From contig NZ_JAGMWN010000002.1 of NCBI RefSeq assembly GCF_017963645.1, positions 452,547 to 516,546 of the forward strand: a DNA stretch of 64,000 bases, given 5' to 3'. Below the pieces are notes generated by a model. That model was not told where the DNA came from and searched no databases. It saw nothing but the letters and a program-made list of their open reading frames with translations. Of this stretch, positions 43,574 to 51,983 are shown piece by piece; within the stretch, counting starts at the first letter, position 1, and every line of letters starts with the position of its first letter. The translations under genes were made by a program, and so were the position numbers. Source of the DNA: Marivibrio halodurans (GTDB taxonomy: Bacteria > Pseudomonadota > Alphaproteobacteria > UBA8366 > Aestuariispiraceae).

Positions 43574-44724
43574 TGCGGGTCAGGCACGGGGAACTGCGCG
43601 CGCCGGAACTGACGCTCGGGCAGAAATTCTGGCAGGTGAACTGGGGGCTGTTGCTGCTCGTTTCGGCCTGCGCGGGTGTCGGGCTCGCCATGCTCTTCTC
43701 CGCCGCCAACGGCGATTGGGACCCCTGGGCGTCGCGCCACGCGGTGCGTTTCGGCATGGGGGTCGGGATCATGCTGCTGGTGGCGCTGATCGATATCCGG
43801 CTGTGGATGCGCTACGCCTATCTGATCTACACGATCGCCCTCTTGCTGCTTCTCGCGGTCGAGGTGGCGGGGACGATCGGTATGGGCGCGCAGCGTTGGA
43901 TCGATCTCAAGTTCTTTCAGCTCCAACCGTCCGAGGTGATGAAGATCGCCCTGGTCTTGGCTCTCGCGCGTTATTTCCATACGCTCAATTTCGAGGATAT
44001 CGGACGGGTCGGCTATCTGCTGACGCCGGCGCTGATGGTGGCGGCGCCGGTCATCCTGATCCTGCGGCAACCCGATCTCGGAACCGCCGTGATGCTGGCG
44101 GTCGGCTCCGCGGTGCTGTTCTTCCTGGCGGGCGTGCGCTTGTGGAAATTCATCCTGGTCGGGCTCGCGGCCATGGGCTCCGTTCCGATCGCCTGGAACT
44201 TCCTGCATGACTATCAGAAGAAGCGTATCCTGACCTTCCTCGACCCGGAGAAGGACCCGCTCGGCAGCGGCTATCATATTCTGCAGTCGAAGATCGCCAT
44301 GGGGTCGGGCGGGATGATGGGCAAGGGCTTCATCCGGGGGACGCAAAGCCATCTCAATTTCCTGCCGGAAAAGCAGACGGATTTCATCTTCACCATGTTG
44401 GCGGAGGAATTCGGTCTCATGGGCGGGCTCGCGCTGATGGCGCTCTATGCGCTGATCATGGTCTATGGCTTTGGCATCGCCGTGCGCGCGCGCAGCCAGT
44501 TCGCCCGTCTCGTCGGCATGGGGGTGACGACGACCTTCTCGCTCTATGTCTTCATCAATATCGCCATGGTGATGGGGGTGATCCCGGTGGTCGGCGTGCC
44601 GCTGCCGCTCGTCTCCTATGGCGGCACGGCGATGCTGACGGTGATGATCGGTTTCGGCCTGCTGATGAATGTCTATGTCCATCGCGACACCCGGATCGGC
44701 CGGCGCTGGTCGGATCACGGATGA
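43573..44724 (+). CDS. rodA: Peptidoglycan glycosyltransferase RodA (SEDS family)
   Basis: The 383-residue polytopic SEDS polymerase extends glycan strands in the elongasome. About ten helices are present, with the conserved extracellular loop segment SGYHILQSKIAMGSGG, the LPEKQTDFIF motif and the C-terminal PLPLVSYGGTAMLT. It ends the shape operon. Confidence 0.97.
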   Translation: MRVRHGELRAPELTLGQKFWQVNWGLLLLVSACAGVGLAMLFSAANGDWDPWASRHAVRFGMGVGIMLLVALIDIRLWMRYAYLIYTIALLLLLAVEVAGTIGMGAQRWIDLKFFQLQPSEVMKIALVLALARYFHTLNFEDIGRVGYLLTPALMVAAPVILILRQPDLGTAVMLAVGSAVLFFLAGVRLWKFILVGLAAMGSVPIAWNFLHDYQKKRILTFLDPEKDPLGSGYHILQSKIAMGSGGMMGKGFIRGTQSHLNFLPEKQTDFIFTMLAEEFGLMGGLALMALYALIMVYGFGIAVRARSQFARLVGMGVTTTFSLYVFINIAMVMGVIPVVGVPLPLVSYGGTAMLTVMIGFGLLMNVYVHRDTRIGRRWSDHG

Positions 44725-44802
44725 CGGCCCGGCGGTTTTCCCGCCACCGCGCGCCGGATATGCTCCGTTTCCTGTAAGGGGCGACGGATAAGGGAGAGAG
44801 CG

Positions 44803-47187
44803 ATGGCGGAGCATGCGGAGACCGTCGAGAAGGCAGGGTTCTGCTGCCTGTGCCGGTCGCGCTGCGGCGCCGTGTTCGAGGTCTCCGGCGGCCGTCTTAT
44901 CAAGGCGAAACCGGCCCCCGACCATCCCACGGGCAAGGCGCTCTGCGTCAAGGGAAAGGCGGCGCCGGAGATCGCGCACAGCCCGGAGCGCATGCTCCAT
45001 CCCATGCGCCGGACCACGCCGAAAACGGACCCCGACCCCGGCTGGGAGCGCGTCTCCTGGGAAGAGGCGATGCGCGATATCGCGGCCCGGTTGGGCGCGA
45101 TCCGCGAGGCGTCGGGGGCGGAAGCGGTCGGTTTCGGCGTCACCACGCCGAGCGGCACGCCGATCAGCGACTCGATCGAATGGATCGAACGCTTCATCCG
45201 CCTCTTCGGCAGCCCCAACACGGTATATGGGACAGAGATATGTAATTGGCACAAGGATCACGCGCACCGCTTTACCTATGGCAGCGGGATCCTCTATCCC
45301 GACCACGCCAATGCGGACGCGATCCTGCTCTGGGGCTTCAATCCGAGCGCCGTCTGGCTCGATCAGGCGACCCAGATCGCGGCCGCGCGCGGCGCACGGA
45401 TCGTCGCGGTCGATCCCCGCCGCACGGGCTATGCCCGCCGGGCGGACCCGTGGCTGCGCGTGCGGCCGGGAACCGACGGGGCGCTCGCCATGGGCCTCGC
45501 CCATATCCTGATCGAGCGGGAGGCATTCGATGCCGCCTTCATCCGGCGCTGGAGCAACGGGACGCTGCTCGTGCGGACCGATACCGGCCGCTTCCTGCGC
45601 GAGGCGGAGGTGAGGGGACGGGACGGCGCGACCCGTCTGGTCGCGCGGCGCGGGAATGGCGCTCTCGTCTTCTACGATCCCGAAACCCGCTGTTTCGACG
45701 CGGACCCCGATACGGATACGGACGGGCTTGCCCTGCGGGGTACCGTGCGGATCGACCTCGCCGGTGCCGGACCGGTCGCGTGCCGTCCGGCCTTCGACCT
45801 CTTTGCCGAGGCCTGCGCCACGTATGAACCCGCCGTGGTGGCGGCGCGGACCTCCGTGCCGGAGGCCGACCTGATGGCGGCGGCGGAGACACTGATCGCC
45901 GCGCGGCGCGTCGCCTATTACTGTTGGTCCGGCGTGGGGCAGCATCGCGACGCGACCCAGACGGATCGGGCGATCGCGCTGCTGATGGCCCTCAAGGGCG
46001 GCTATGACAGCCCCGGCGGCAATGTCGCCTTCACCAAGCACCCGCTCAATCCGGCGACCGATTTCACGCAATTCCCCGAAGGCCAGATCGAGAAGGCGCT
46101 GGGCTATGCGGAGCGTCCGTTGGGACCGCCTTCGCAAGGCTGGGTACGGGCGGCGGAGATTTATCGCGCCATCCTGGAGGGCTCGCCCTATCCCATCCGG
46201 GCGATGGTGGTTTTCGGCGCGAACATGGCGGTCTCGCAAGGGGATACCGACCGGGCCGTCGAGGCGTTTCGCGCGCTTGATTTCCATGTCCATTGCGACA
46301 GCGTGGAAACGCCGACAGCGCGCTTCGCCGATTACTTCCTGCCCGTCAACACGCCCTGGGAGCGGGAGGCTCTGCGCAATGGTTTCGAGGTGACCCAGGA
46401 GGCGGAGAGCCTGATCCAGCTTCGCCAGCCCATGATCCCGCCGGCGGGCGAATCGCGCTCCGACACCGAAATCGTGTTCGATCTCGCCACGCGCCTCGGT
46501 ATGGGGCAAGCCTTCTTCGGCGGGGATATCGACAAGGCCCGTGCCTGGCAGCTCGAGCCCGTCGGCCTCTCCCTGGCGGACTTGCGGGCCCGGCCGGAAG
46601 GAATCCGGCGCGATCTCGCCTATCGTCCGCGCAAATACGCCGAATCGCGCGGGGAAGGCGTCACCGGTTTCGCGACACCGACGGGGCTGGTGGAAATCTA
46701 TTCGCAGCGCCTACGGGATCATGGTCATGCGCCGATGCCGGCTTTCCCGGCGCCGGCCGATTCCGAGGCGGCGGCCTATCCGCTCCTGTTGACGACGGCG
46801 AAGAGCCCCTATTACTGCCATTCGCAGCAGCGCCATATCGCATCCCTGCGCCGACGCAAGCCCACGCCGACGGTGACGCTGCATCCCGACACCGCCGAGG
46901 CCGAGGGCCTCGCCCCCGGCGACCGGGCGTGGGTCGAGACCGCGCATGGCCGCATCCGCCTCGCGGTGGAGACCGACGGGACCCTCGATCCCGGGGTGGC
47001 CGTCGCCGATTACGGGTGGTGGCAGGGGAACGAGGCGCTGGGCCTGCCGGCCCATGATCCCTTCTCGGAGGAGGGCGCCAATTATAACCGCCTGATCTCG
47101 GCCGGGGCGGCCGACCCGATCAGCGGGTCCGTCCCGCACCGCTCCACCCGCGCCCGCGTCTCGGCCGAGCGCGGCGATGGAGAATAG
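44803..47187 (+). CDS. Molybdopterin oxidoreductase with N-terminal 4Fe-4S cluster
   Basis: A 794-residue catalytic subunit of the DMSO-reductase family. The N-terminal cluster ligands are Cys14, Cys17, Cys21 and Cys48. The candidate molybdenum ligand is Cys147 in GTEICNWHKDH, a cysteine-type site as in nitrate or thiosulfate/polysulfide reductases. The MGD-binding C-terminal domain holds LTTAKSPYYCHSQQRH and ANYNRLISA. No Tat signal, electron-transfer subunit or membrane anchor is encoded nearby, so it is probably cytoplasmic, of the anaerobic-dehydrogenase type. The substrate is unknown. It would use the bis-MGD cofactor made via mobB/moeA/moaDE. Confidence 0.88.
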   Translation: MAEHAETVEKAGFCCLCRSRCGAVFEVSGGRLIKAKPAPDHPTGKALCVKGKAAPEIAHSPERMLHPMRRTTPKTDPDPGWERVSWEEAMRDIAARLGAIREASGAEAVGFGVTTPSGTPISDSIEWIERFIRLFGSPNTVYGTEICNWHKDHAHRFTYGSGILYPDHANADAILLWGFNPSAVWLDQATQIAAARGARIVAVDPRRTGYARRADPWLRVRPGTDGALAMGLAHILIEREAFDAAFIRRWSNGTLLVRTDTGRFLREAEVRGRDGATRLVARRGNGALVFYDPETRCFDADPDTDTDGLALRGTVRIDLAGAGPVACRPAFDLFAEACATYEPAVVAARTSVPEADLMAAAETLIAARRVAYYCWSGVGQHRDATQTDRAIALLMALKGGYDSPGGNVAFTKHPLNPATDFTQFPEGQIEKALGYAERPLGPPSQGWVRAAEIYRAILEGSPYPIRAMVVFGANMAVSQGDTDRAVEAFRALDFHVHCDSVETPTARFADYFLPVNTPWEREALRNGFEVTQEAESLIQLRQPMIPPAGESRSDTEIVFDLATRLGMGQAFFGGDIDKARAWQLEPVGLSLADLRARPEGIRRDLAYRPRKYAESRGEGVTGFATPTGLVEIYSQRLRDHGHAPMPAFPAPADSEAAAYPLLLTTAKSPYYCHSQQRHIASLRRRKPTPTVTLHPDTAEAEGLAPGDRAWVETAHGRIRLAVETDGTLDPGVAVADYGWWQGNEALGLPAHDPFSEEGANYNRLISAGAADPISGSVPHRSTRARVSAERGDGE

Positions 47188-47214
47188 AGGGCGGACGATC
47201 CGTCATCTCAAGGG

Positions 47215-47243
47215 TTGGCAAGCCAATCCCGAGCGGCTATATA
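47215..47243 (+). promoter_or_regulatory. Promoter for tRNA-Lys
   Basis: TTGGCA (47215-47220) and TATATA (47238-47243) are separated by exactly 17 bases, a near-consensus sigma-70 pair, 69 bases before the mature tRNA. The leader between them is GC-rich with an inverted repeat around GCCGCCGGGCC/GCCGGGCGGC. Confidence 0.75.
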
Positions 47244-47312
47244 CCCGCCCGCCGCCGGGCCCTGCCGGGCGGCGCTTGGCCGGGTTCCCTCGCGTTTTCC
47301 GGCCGGACATGG

Positions 47313-47388
47313 GGGCCGTTAGCTCAGTTGGTAGAGCGGGTGACTCTTAATCACTAGGTCATAGGTTCGAGTCCTATACGGCCCACCA
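47313..47388 (+). tRNA. tRNA-Lys (anticodon CTT)
   Basis: A complete 76-base cloverleaf with encoded CCA. Acceptor GGGCCGT pairs with ACGGCCC, the D stem is GCTC/GAGC, the anticodon stem GGTGA/TCACT has loop CTCTTAA (anticodon CTT at 47346-47348), and the T arm contains GGTTCGAGTCC. Its 3' third overlaps, antisense, the end of the serine recombinase gene. This marks the probable attachment site of the accessory element. Confidence 0.97.
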
Positions 47389-48922
47389 CTCCTTCCGGGG
47401 AGGTACGAAGAGAGGCGACAAGCCGCAGTGGCTCTGAGATTGGGGCGGTTCGATACCCCTCGTTTCGGCAGTAGGCGATGCGCTCTGTGAAGAGCATGCG
47501 AAGCACGATTCTTTGCAGCTCGTACCGGCCCGAAGCCCACAGTTTGTGCGGGTTTGCCAAGACGGTGCAGGCGGTTCGATACAGATCGTCGAACTTGCCT
47601 TGCATCGGGCTGGCATTCTTCGCCGTGTCCTCCAAGAACAGCCGCCGCCGATCCAACGCCGCGATCTGCTTTTCATAGGCGCTGATCACCGCCGGGTTGG
47701 TGGCCTCCATGATGCGTTCGACCAGCTTCCCGGTCTTGGCTTCAATCGCCGGGATTTCCGCGCGGGCCTCATCGGCCGTTTGCCGTGACAGGGTTGTCAT
47801 CTGGCCCCAGCGCTGAATGAACATGCTCTTCACCATGGCGAAGACGCGCGGCGCGGGCGTGATGGATTTCAGGAGGGTTTCGAACTCCCCTTCGATCTTC
47901 TCGCGCCGCACCGACTTGCCCTTCATCTCGCAATGACGGTTCTGGCAGGTATAATACGGATAATGGGTGTTGCGCCCCTTGCTCCATGCCGCCGTGAGGT
48001 TATTGCCGCAGCAGGCGCAGGCGATGAAGCCACGCAGCGGAAAATCATGGTTCAGGTCTTGGCGCGCGGGCGCATGGGCGTTGCCCGCGAGGCGGTCTTG
48101 AATCTTCCGCCATGTCTTGAGGCTGATCAACGGCTCATGCTTGCCCGGATGCATGGAGATGCCCCACTTGGGCACATTCATGTAGCCCGCATAGATCGGA
48201 TTGAGCAGCGCATTCTTCGCCATCTGGCGCGATAGGCCATACCGCCCGCGCCGCTTGGTCTCAGGAAAGCCGTTGATGAAGCGCGCCACTTCCGAGGTGG
48301 TCTGGAACCTCCCGGCGGCGAAGCCCTCAAGCGCCTCCTTCATCACCGGCGCGATGGCTTCATGAGGCACCAGCATCTTGCCGCCATCCTTCGCCTTGGC
48401 ATAGCGATAGCCCAGAATGGTGCCGAAACAGTAATAGCCGCGCTCCACACGGACGCGCATTTTCTGCGTCACCTGCCGTCCATTCTGCTCGCGCTCAAGC
48501 TGGCCTTGCGCGGCGGCGATGGTCTCGAAAAACAGGCCCTCGGGGCTATCCTCGAAATTGTAATTGAGGCACTCGCGCACCGCGCCGCGCTCATACATGA
48601 TGCGTCGCAGGCGCAGATGGAACTCGGTATCGCGGGCATAGCGCTTGAGATCATCGAAGATCACCACGAAACGCTCATCGGGCCGCGCGTCGAGATAGGC
48701 GAGCAAGGCCACCATGCCGGGGCGGTTGATGAAATCGCCTTTGCCGGTGATATCATCGGGAAAGATCGCTTCCACCTCGTAGCCCTTGGCCTCGGCATAT
48801 TGGCGGCAGCGGTATTCCTGGCTGTCCAGTCCGTTGCCATTCGTATCCTGCTTCCTGTCCGAGACGCGGCAATAGATGACCGCCTTGCGCGGCGGCTCGG
48901 GGTTCATAATCAGATGGTTCAT
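47354..48922 (-). CDS. Large serine recombinase (integrase)
   Basis: The 522-residue large serine recombinase should integrate and excise the element. The N-terminal resolvase domain has catalytic Ser21 in YCRVSDRKQ, followed by a recombinase domain (about 165-280), a zinc ribbon with CACC and CQNRHC, and a coiled-coil region (about 370-430). The stop lies inside the tRNA-Lys gene, so the last ten residues (VGRIGLEPMT) are antisense tRNA sequence. In the excised form the C-terminus would depend on how much of the tRNA end is duplicated in attP. The ATG overlaps the preceding small gene's stop (ATGA). A start at Met6 is possible. Confidence 0.92.
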   Translation of the reverse strand: MNHLIMNPEPPRKAVIYCRVSDRKQDTNGNGLDSQEYRCRQYAEAKGYEVEAIFPDDITGKGDFINRPGMVALLAYLDARPDERFVVIFDDLKRYARDTEFHLRLRRIMYERGAVRECLNYNFEDSPEGLFFETIAAAQGQLEREQNGRQVTQKMRVRVERGYYCFGTILGYRYAKAKDGGKMLVPHEAIAPVMKEALEGFAAGRFQTTSEVARFINGFPETKRRGRYGLSRQMAKNALLNPIYAGYMNVPKWGISMHPGKHEPLISLKTWRKIQDRLAGNAHAPARQDLNHDFPLRGFIACACCGNNLTAAWSKGRNTHYPYYTCQNRHCEMKGKSVRREKIEGEFETLLKSITPAPRVFAMVKSMFIQRWGQMTTLSRQTADEARAEIPAIEAKTGKLVERIMEATNPAVISAYEKQIAALDRRRLFLEDTAKNASPMQGKFDDLYRTACTVLANPHKLWASGRYELQRIVLRMLFTERIAYCRNEGYRTAPISEPLRLVASLRTSPEGVVGRIGLEPMT

Positions 48923-49317
48923 GTCTCCTCTCTTTCTGCGCGGCCATCCTCGGTGGCGGCGCGCGGTTCTGGATGGTTTTCCTGCAAATAGGCCCTGAGC
49001 GATTCTACCCCGGATTCAGAATCAGGGGGCGGCCTCAAGCCCTGACCGCCGGGTTTTCCACAAGAATTTTGGGTCTGCTGGAGCGGGTGCATGTTGAAGC
49101 CGAGCGCTACGAACTCGCACACGATATTCCAGACGAGGGTGATGTATTCCGCCTTCTCCTCCTCGCTCCAATCGGCATCGTCGAGGAAGTGCATGAACTC
49201 CGAGGCGTCGAATTCGAGAGAAGGATAGGCGGAGGATGCGGGCGGATCGGCGGCCCCGTCGGTGGCCCCGTCGGCGGCCTTGGCGTTGAAATGATCCGTA
49301 TCGTGTTTGTCGCGCAT
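48919..49317 (-). CDS. Small acidic protein coupled to the serine recombinase
   Basis: A 132-residue protein with no family I can name firmly. The central part SEFMHFLDDADWSEEEKAEYITLVWNIVCEFVALGFNMHPLQ looks like two or three helices. The ends are Ala/Asp- and Pro/Glu-rich and probably disordered. It has an ideal Shine-Dalgarno (AAGGAGG seven bases before ATG), and its stop overlaps the recombinase start. Similar small ORFs seem to precede large serine recombinases in other alphaproteobacteria (from memory, unverified). A role as recombination directionality or accessory factor is inferred from the coupling only. Confidence 0.75.
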   Translation of the reverse strand: MRDKHDTDHFNAKAADGATDGAADPPASSAYPSLEFDASEFMHFLDDADWSEEEKAEYITLVWNIVCEFVALGFNMHPLQQTQNSCGKPGGQGLRPPPDSESGVESLRAYLQENHPEPRAATEDGRAEREET

Positions 49318-49380
49318 GGCGTCCTCCTTCTCTCAAATCTCTTTCGTCTCTTCGCGCCTCCTTTCCCTGCACCGCGACAA

Positions 49381-49425
49381 GAACATTAAGAGAACACTTA
49401 TACGGGAACGAGAACTAAATTGCAA
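49381..49425 (-). promoter_or_regulatory. LexA-type operator on the recombinase-operon promoter
   Basis: On the minus strand TTGCAA (49420-49425), a 17-base spacer and TATAAG (49397-49402) form a strong sigma-70 promoter. Immediately downstream, covering the expected transcription start, is GTTC-N7-GTTC (49381-49395, GTTCTCTTAATGTTC), the known alphaproteobacterial LexA box. The start codon of the small coupled gene is 64 bases further on. Repression by LexA and SOS induction of the recombinase operon follow as a prediction. Two extra GAAC tetramers lie at 49406 and 49412. Confidence 0.8.
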
Positions 49426-49486
49426 TCATAAATAGGAATGTATTCTCTTTCCGTTGCCCCGGCAGAAGCGTGGCCGGGACGGCGGC

Positions 49487-49594
49487 ATGAAACGCGGTGC
49501 TTTGAAAGAGATGCGCAGAAACGCGGCGCGTATCAACGCGCGCCGCGCCAAACTACGCAGAATTGGAAGGAGAGCGGCGGGCGGTATTAGCTAA
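49487..49594 (+). CDS. Possible 35-residue basic peptide
   Basis: An ATG-to-TAA frame in the 353-base gap between the recombinase operon and the HTH-array gene encodes a peptide with many Arg/Lys/Ala residues (MKRGALKEMRRNAARINA...). There is no clear Shine-Dalgarno, and its composition could arise by chance. Otherwise the gap holds the recombinase promoter and an AT-rich patch (49381-49450). Confidence 0.2.
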   Translation: MKRGALKEMRRNAARINARRAKLRRIGRRAAGGIS

Positions 49595-49670
49595 GCGCTT
49601 GAAAGCGCTGATAAAGCGAAAACAGGAAAAATCATGTCCCGGTTATCTGTGGGGCCGTCCGGCCCGGTGA

Positions 49671-51776
49671 TCAGGCTTCTACATGCTCCGTCCACCGCGC
49701 CAGCACCCAATCGAGGTGATCCTTACGGGCCGTGGCGGCGGTGCCGTTGATCCATGCGGATATCGTATTGGCGGTGAGCCCCTGCGGGACATCCGGGGCG
49801 CTTTTCAGGAGCGCGGCCTGCATCATGCCGCTGCGCGCCCGCGCCTCTTCGAGACGCGCGCGTATCTCCGCCGTGAGCGGAACCCGGCTTTCGCCTGTTT
49901 CGGAGAGATGCGCACAGCGGGCCAGCACCCAATCCCGGTGATCGGCGCGCAACTGTTCCATGCCGCCTTTCAGCCAGCCGGTGATGACGGTGGCGCTCAG
50001 CCCCTCCGGCTTGTCCGTCGCGCCCTTGAATATCTTTGAGGGCAGCAGCCCCGCCGCATGATAGGCGGCCAGTTGCCTGCGCAGTTCCTTTGTCAGCGGC
50101 ACCCATGCGGGGGCATCTTCCATCGCCCGGTTCCATGCCGTCGCCGCGAAACGCAGATGTTCCGGCGGTGCGGATTGCCGCGCGCCGCTCAGCCATTGCG
50201 TGATGGCGGTATGATCGAGCCCATCGGGAATCTCCATGTCCTGCGCTTCCGCCCAAGCCACAAGCGCGACGCCGCCCTTGCCGGATCGCTCCTGCATGGC
50301 CATTAGATGGGCGCGCATGGCCTCGGTGATCACGACCCGCCCCTCGCTAAGCTCGAAACGCTCCACGCCCAGCAGGGCCGGATCGGGCAAGGAAAGATCG
50401 GGACAGGCCCGCCATGCCGAAAGAACGGCCTCGTAGTCGCATCGTTTCGCGCTCTTGGCGGTTCCGGCGAGCCAACGGTGAATCATCCCCTCCGTAACGG
50501 CAGGGGACGAGCCGCGATCGGCCTTCATGCGGCGGGCGAGGTCCGCGATTTCAACGCCGCTGCGCGCGCGTTCCTTTTGCAAGGTGTCGATATGAGCCGG
50601 AGTGAGCGCGATCCGGTCTTCGCCGCTTTCCATCATCCCTTGAAGGCGTGCAATCACGAACTCGAAATGCTCCCGCCGCGCCTGCCGACCCGGCGCGCTC
50701 AGCCAGCCGCGAATGATCGAACTGGTCAGCCCGTCCGGCTGTTCGTGCCGCGCGCCGCGCAACAGGCCGCCCGGCCCGGTATCGACCGCACGCATCAGAC
50801 CTTTGAGACGTGCGACATCCCCGTCCGTAAGAGTGATGACCTCGCCCCGTGAGGGGCAGGCCGCCCAAGCCTCACGCACGAAAGCCAAATGATCCGCGCG
50901 CGCCGTCGCCGTTTGTCCGGATAGCCAGTTCCGCAGGACGGAGGGGGTAAGACCTTCCGGTTTGTCCCCGGCTTCCTGCAACAGTCGGGTTTCGCCGATC
51001 CCGGATCGTTTCTTCGACGCCCGGAGTTCGTCCACGATAACCGCATCGAGGGGAATATAGCCGGGCTCCCGCGCGGCAAGGTGGCGCCAGGCATCCTCGA
51101 TGAAGGCGAGATGATCGCGCCGCGCCGTTTTGGTGCTGCCCGCCAGCCACGCGGCGATCATGCTACCGCTAAGGCCGGAAGGAATCGCATCTCTGTCCAC
51201 ACCGAGGCGCTGCAACAGCGCTGGTGGTGACAGGCCGGTATCGCGGCGAAGCGCCCGCAGACGCGCACGACGCGCCTCATCAATAGGAACGCGGGAGGAT
51301 TTTTCGGGCTCACGAGGTTCCGCTGGCGTCTCGTCCGGTAAACCTTCCCAGCGCGCGAGCGTCCAATCGAGATGATCCTTGCGGGCGCGCTTGGCCGACC
51401 CGGAAAGCCATGTCCGGATCATGCCTTCCGTTAACTTATCCGGCGCATCGTGAGCCCCATCAAGCAAGGCTTTCGGCCCGCAGCCCGTCCGCTCCCGCGC
51501 GCGGCGAAGCCGGGCCGGAAGGTCGGCGGGAATATCGACATAATAGGCTTTGCGCCGCCAAATCCCGCGCCAACCATTGAGAACGTAGCTCAGATGCCCC
51601 CGCCGTGCCCGGCACACGGTGCCGTCCATCCACTGCCGCACCGTCCGGCTCGTGAGCCCGGCGGGCCGCTTCCCCGCCGCAGCCCGAAGGATGGCGCGTT
51701 CCCCCATCCCGGTTTTGTCCTTGAGGAAAGCAAGCTCTTCACGCAATTTCTTATCGATACGAACAAAATCACCCAT
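49671..51776 (-). CDS. Nine-repeat helix-turn-helix-like array protein, uncharacterised
   Basis: The 701 residues are built almost wholly from nine tandem modules of about 73-93 residues: 5-79, 80-162, 163-240, 241-313, 314-388, 389-480, 481-558, 559-631, 632-701. Each follows (V/I)-x-(L/I)-(T/D)...RLR..R.RSG...LL..A...P.GLT...I..WLSG...AR.DHL.FVL..W. The invariant Trp falls at 49, 123, 210, 284, 358, 435, 528, 601 and 675. The helix pattern resembles Xre/Cro domains: two helices, a recognition-like helix ending in WLSG, and a fourth helix. Nucleic-acid binding by a modular array is inferred. It has no signal peptide or enzyme motif. A palindrome lies in its upstream region. I do not recognise a named family. 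Confidence 0.8.
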   Translation of the reverse strand: MGDFVRIDKKLREELAFLKDKTGMGERAILRAAAGKRPAGLTSRTVRQWMDGTVCRARRGHLSYVLNGWRGIWRRKAYYVDIPADLPARLRRARERTGCGPKALLDGAHDAPDKLTEGMIRTWLSGSAKRARKDHLDWTLARWEGLPDETPAEPREPEKSSRVPIDEARRARLRALRRDTGLSPPALLQRLGVDRDAIPSGLSGSMIAAWLAGSTKTARRDHLAFIEDAWRHLAAREPGYIPLDAVIVDELRASKKRSGIGETRLLQEAGDKPEGLTPSVLRNWLSGQTATARADHLAFVREAWAACPSRGEVITLTDGDVARLKGLMRAVDTGPGGLLRGARHEQPDGLTSSIIRGWLSAPGRQARREHFEFVIARLQGMMESGEDRIALTPAHIDTLQKERARSGVEIADLARRMKADRGSSPAVTEGMIHRWLAGTAKSAKRCDYEAVLSAWRACPDLSLPDPALLGVERFELSEGRVVITEAMRAHLMAMQERSGKGGVALVAWAEAQDMEIPDGLDHTAITQWLSGARQSAPPEHLRFAATAWNRAMEDAPAWVPLTKELRRQLAAYHAAGLLPSKIFKGATDKPEGLSATVITGWLKGGMEQLRADHRDWVLARCAHLSETGESRVPLTAEIRARLEEARARSGMMQAALLKSAPDVPQGLTANTISAWINGTAATARKDHLDWVLARWTEHVEA

Positions 51777-51799
51777 TCAGGGCATATTAACACAAGATT

Positions 51800-51826
51800 A
51801 ATTTTAGGTTGCAATTATCTAAAATT
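51800..51826. promoter_or_regulatory. Operator-like palindrome upstream of the HTH-array gene
   Basis: AATTTTAG (51800-51807) and CTAAAATT (51819-51826) form a perfect 8-bp inverted repeat with an 11-base spacer, 24 to 50 bases before the HTH-array start codon in an AT-rich divergent region. The half-site spacing suits a dimeric or multi-domain regulator. Autoregulation by the array protein is an inference. Confidence 0.55.
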
Positions 51827-51929
51827 GAAGCATTTCCATAACATTTATTAACCTGTTTCCCGTATATTATTCAAAGACTAATGGAGAAATATTTCTCATA
51901 CGGTCATTTTATTAAGGGTAACTTAATTC

Positions 51930-51935
51930 TATAAT
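51930..51935 (+). promoter_or_regulatory. -10 element for the 313-residue gene
   Basis: A perfect TATAAT hexamer lies 49 bases before the ATG at 51984, in a strongly AT-rich stretch. The matching -35 region (about 51906-51913) is poor, so an activator or extended contacts may be needed. Confidence 0.5.
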
Positions 51936-51983
51936 ATGTAAAATAAATAAACAGAACTTGGAAGTATATTTTTGGGGCTAACA

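Noticed and set aside
43384..46509. 1041-residue open frame antisense to rodA and the molybdopterin oxidoreductase
   Set aside because: It is opposite genes with clear motifs, is rich in Arg/His/Asp/Gly, and is a typical shadow of GC-rich codon use.
49487..49594. 35-residue basic peptide as a confident gene
   Set aside because: No clear ribosome site and a composition easily produced by GC-rich DNA; kept only as a low-confidence entry.
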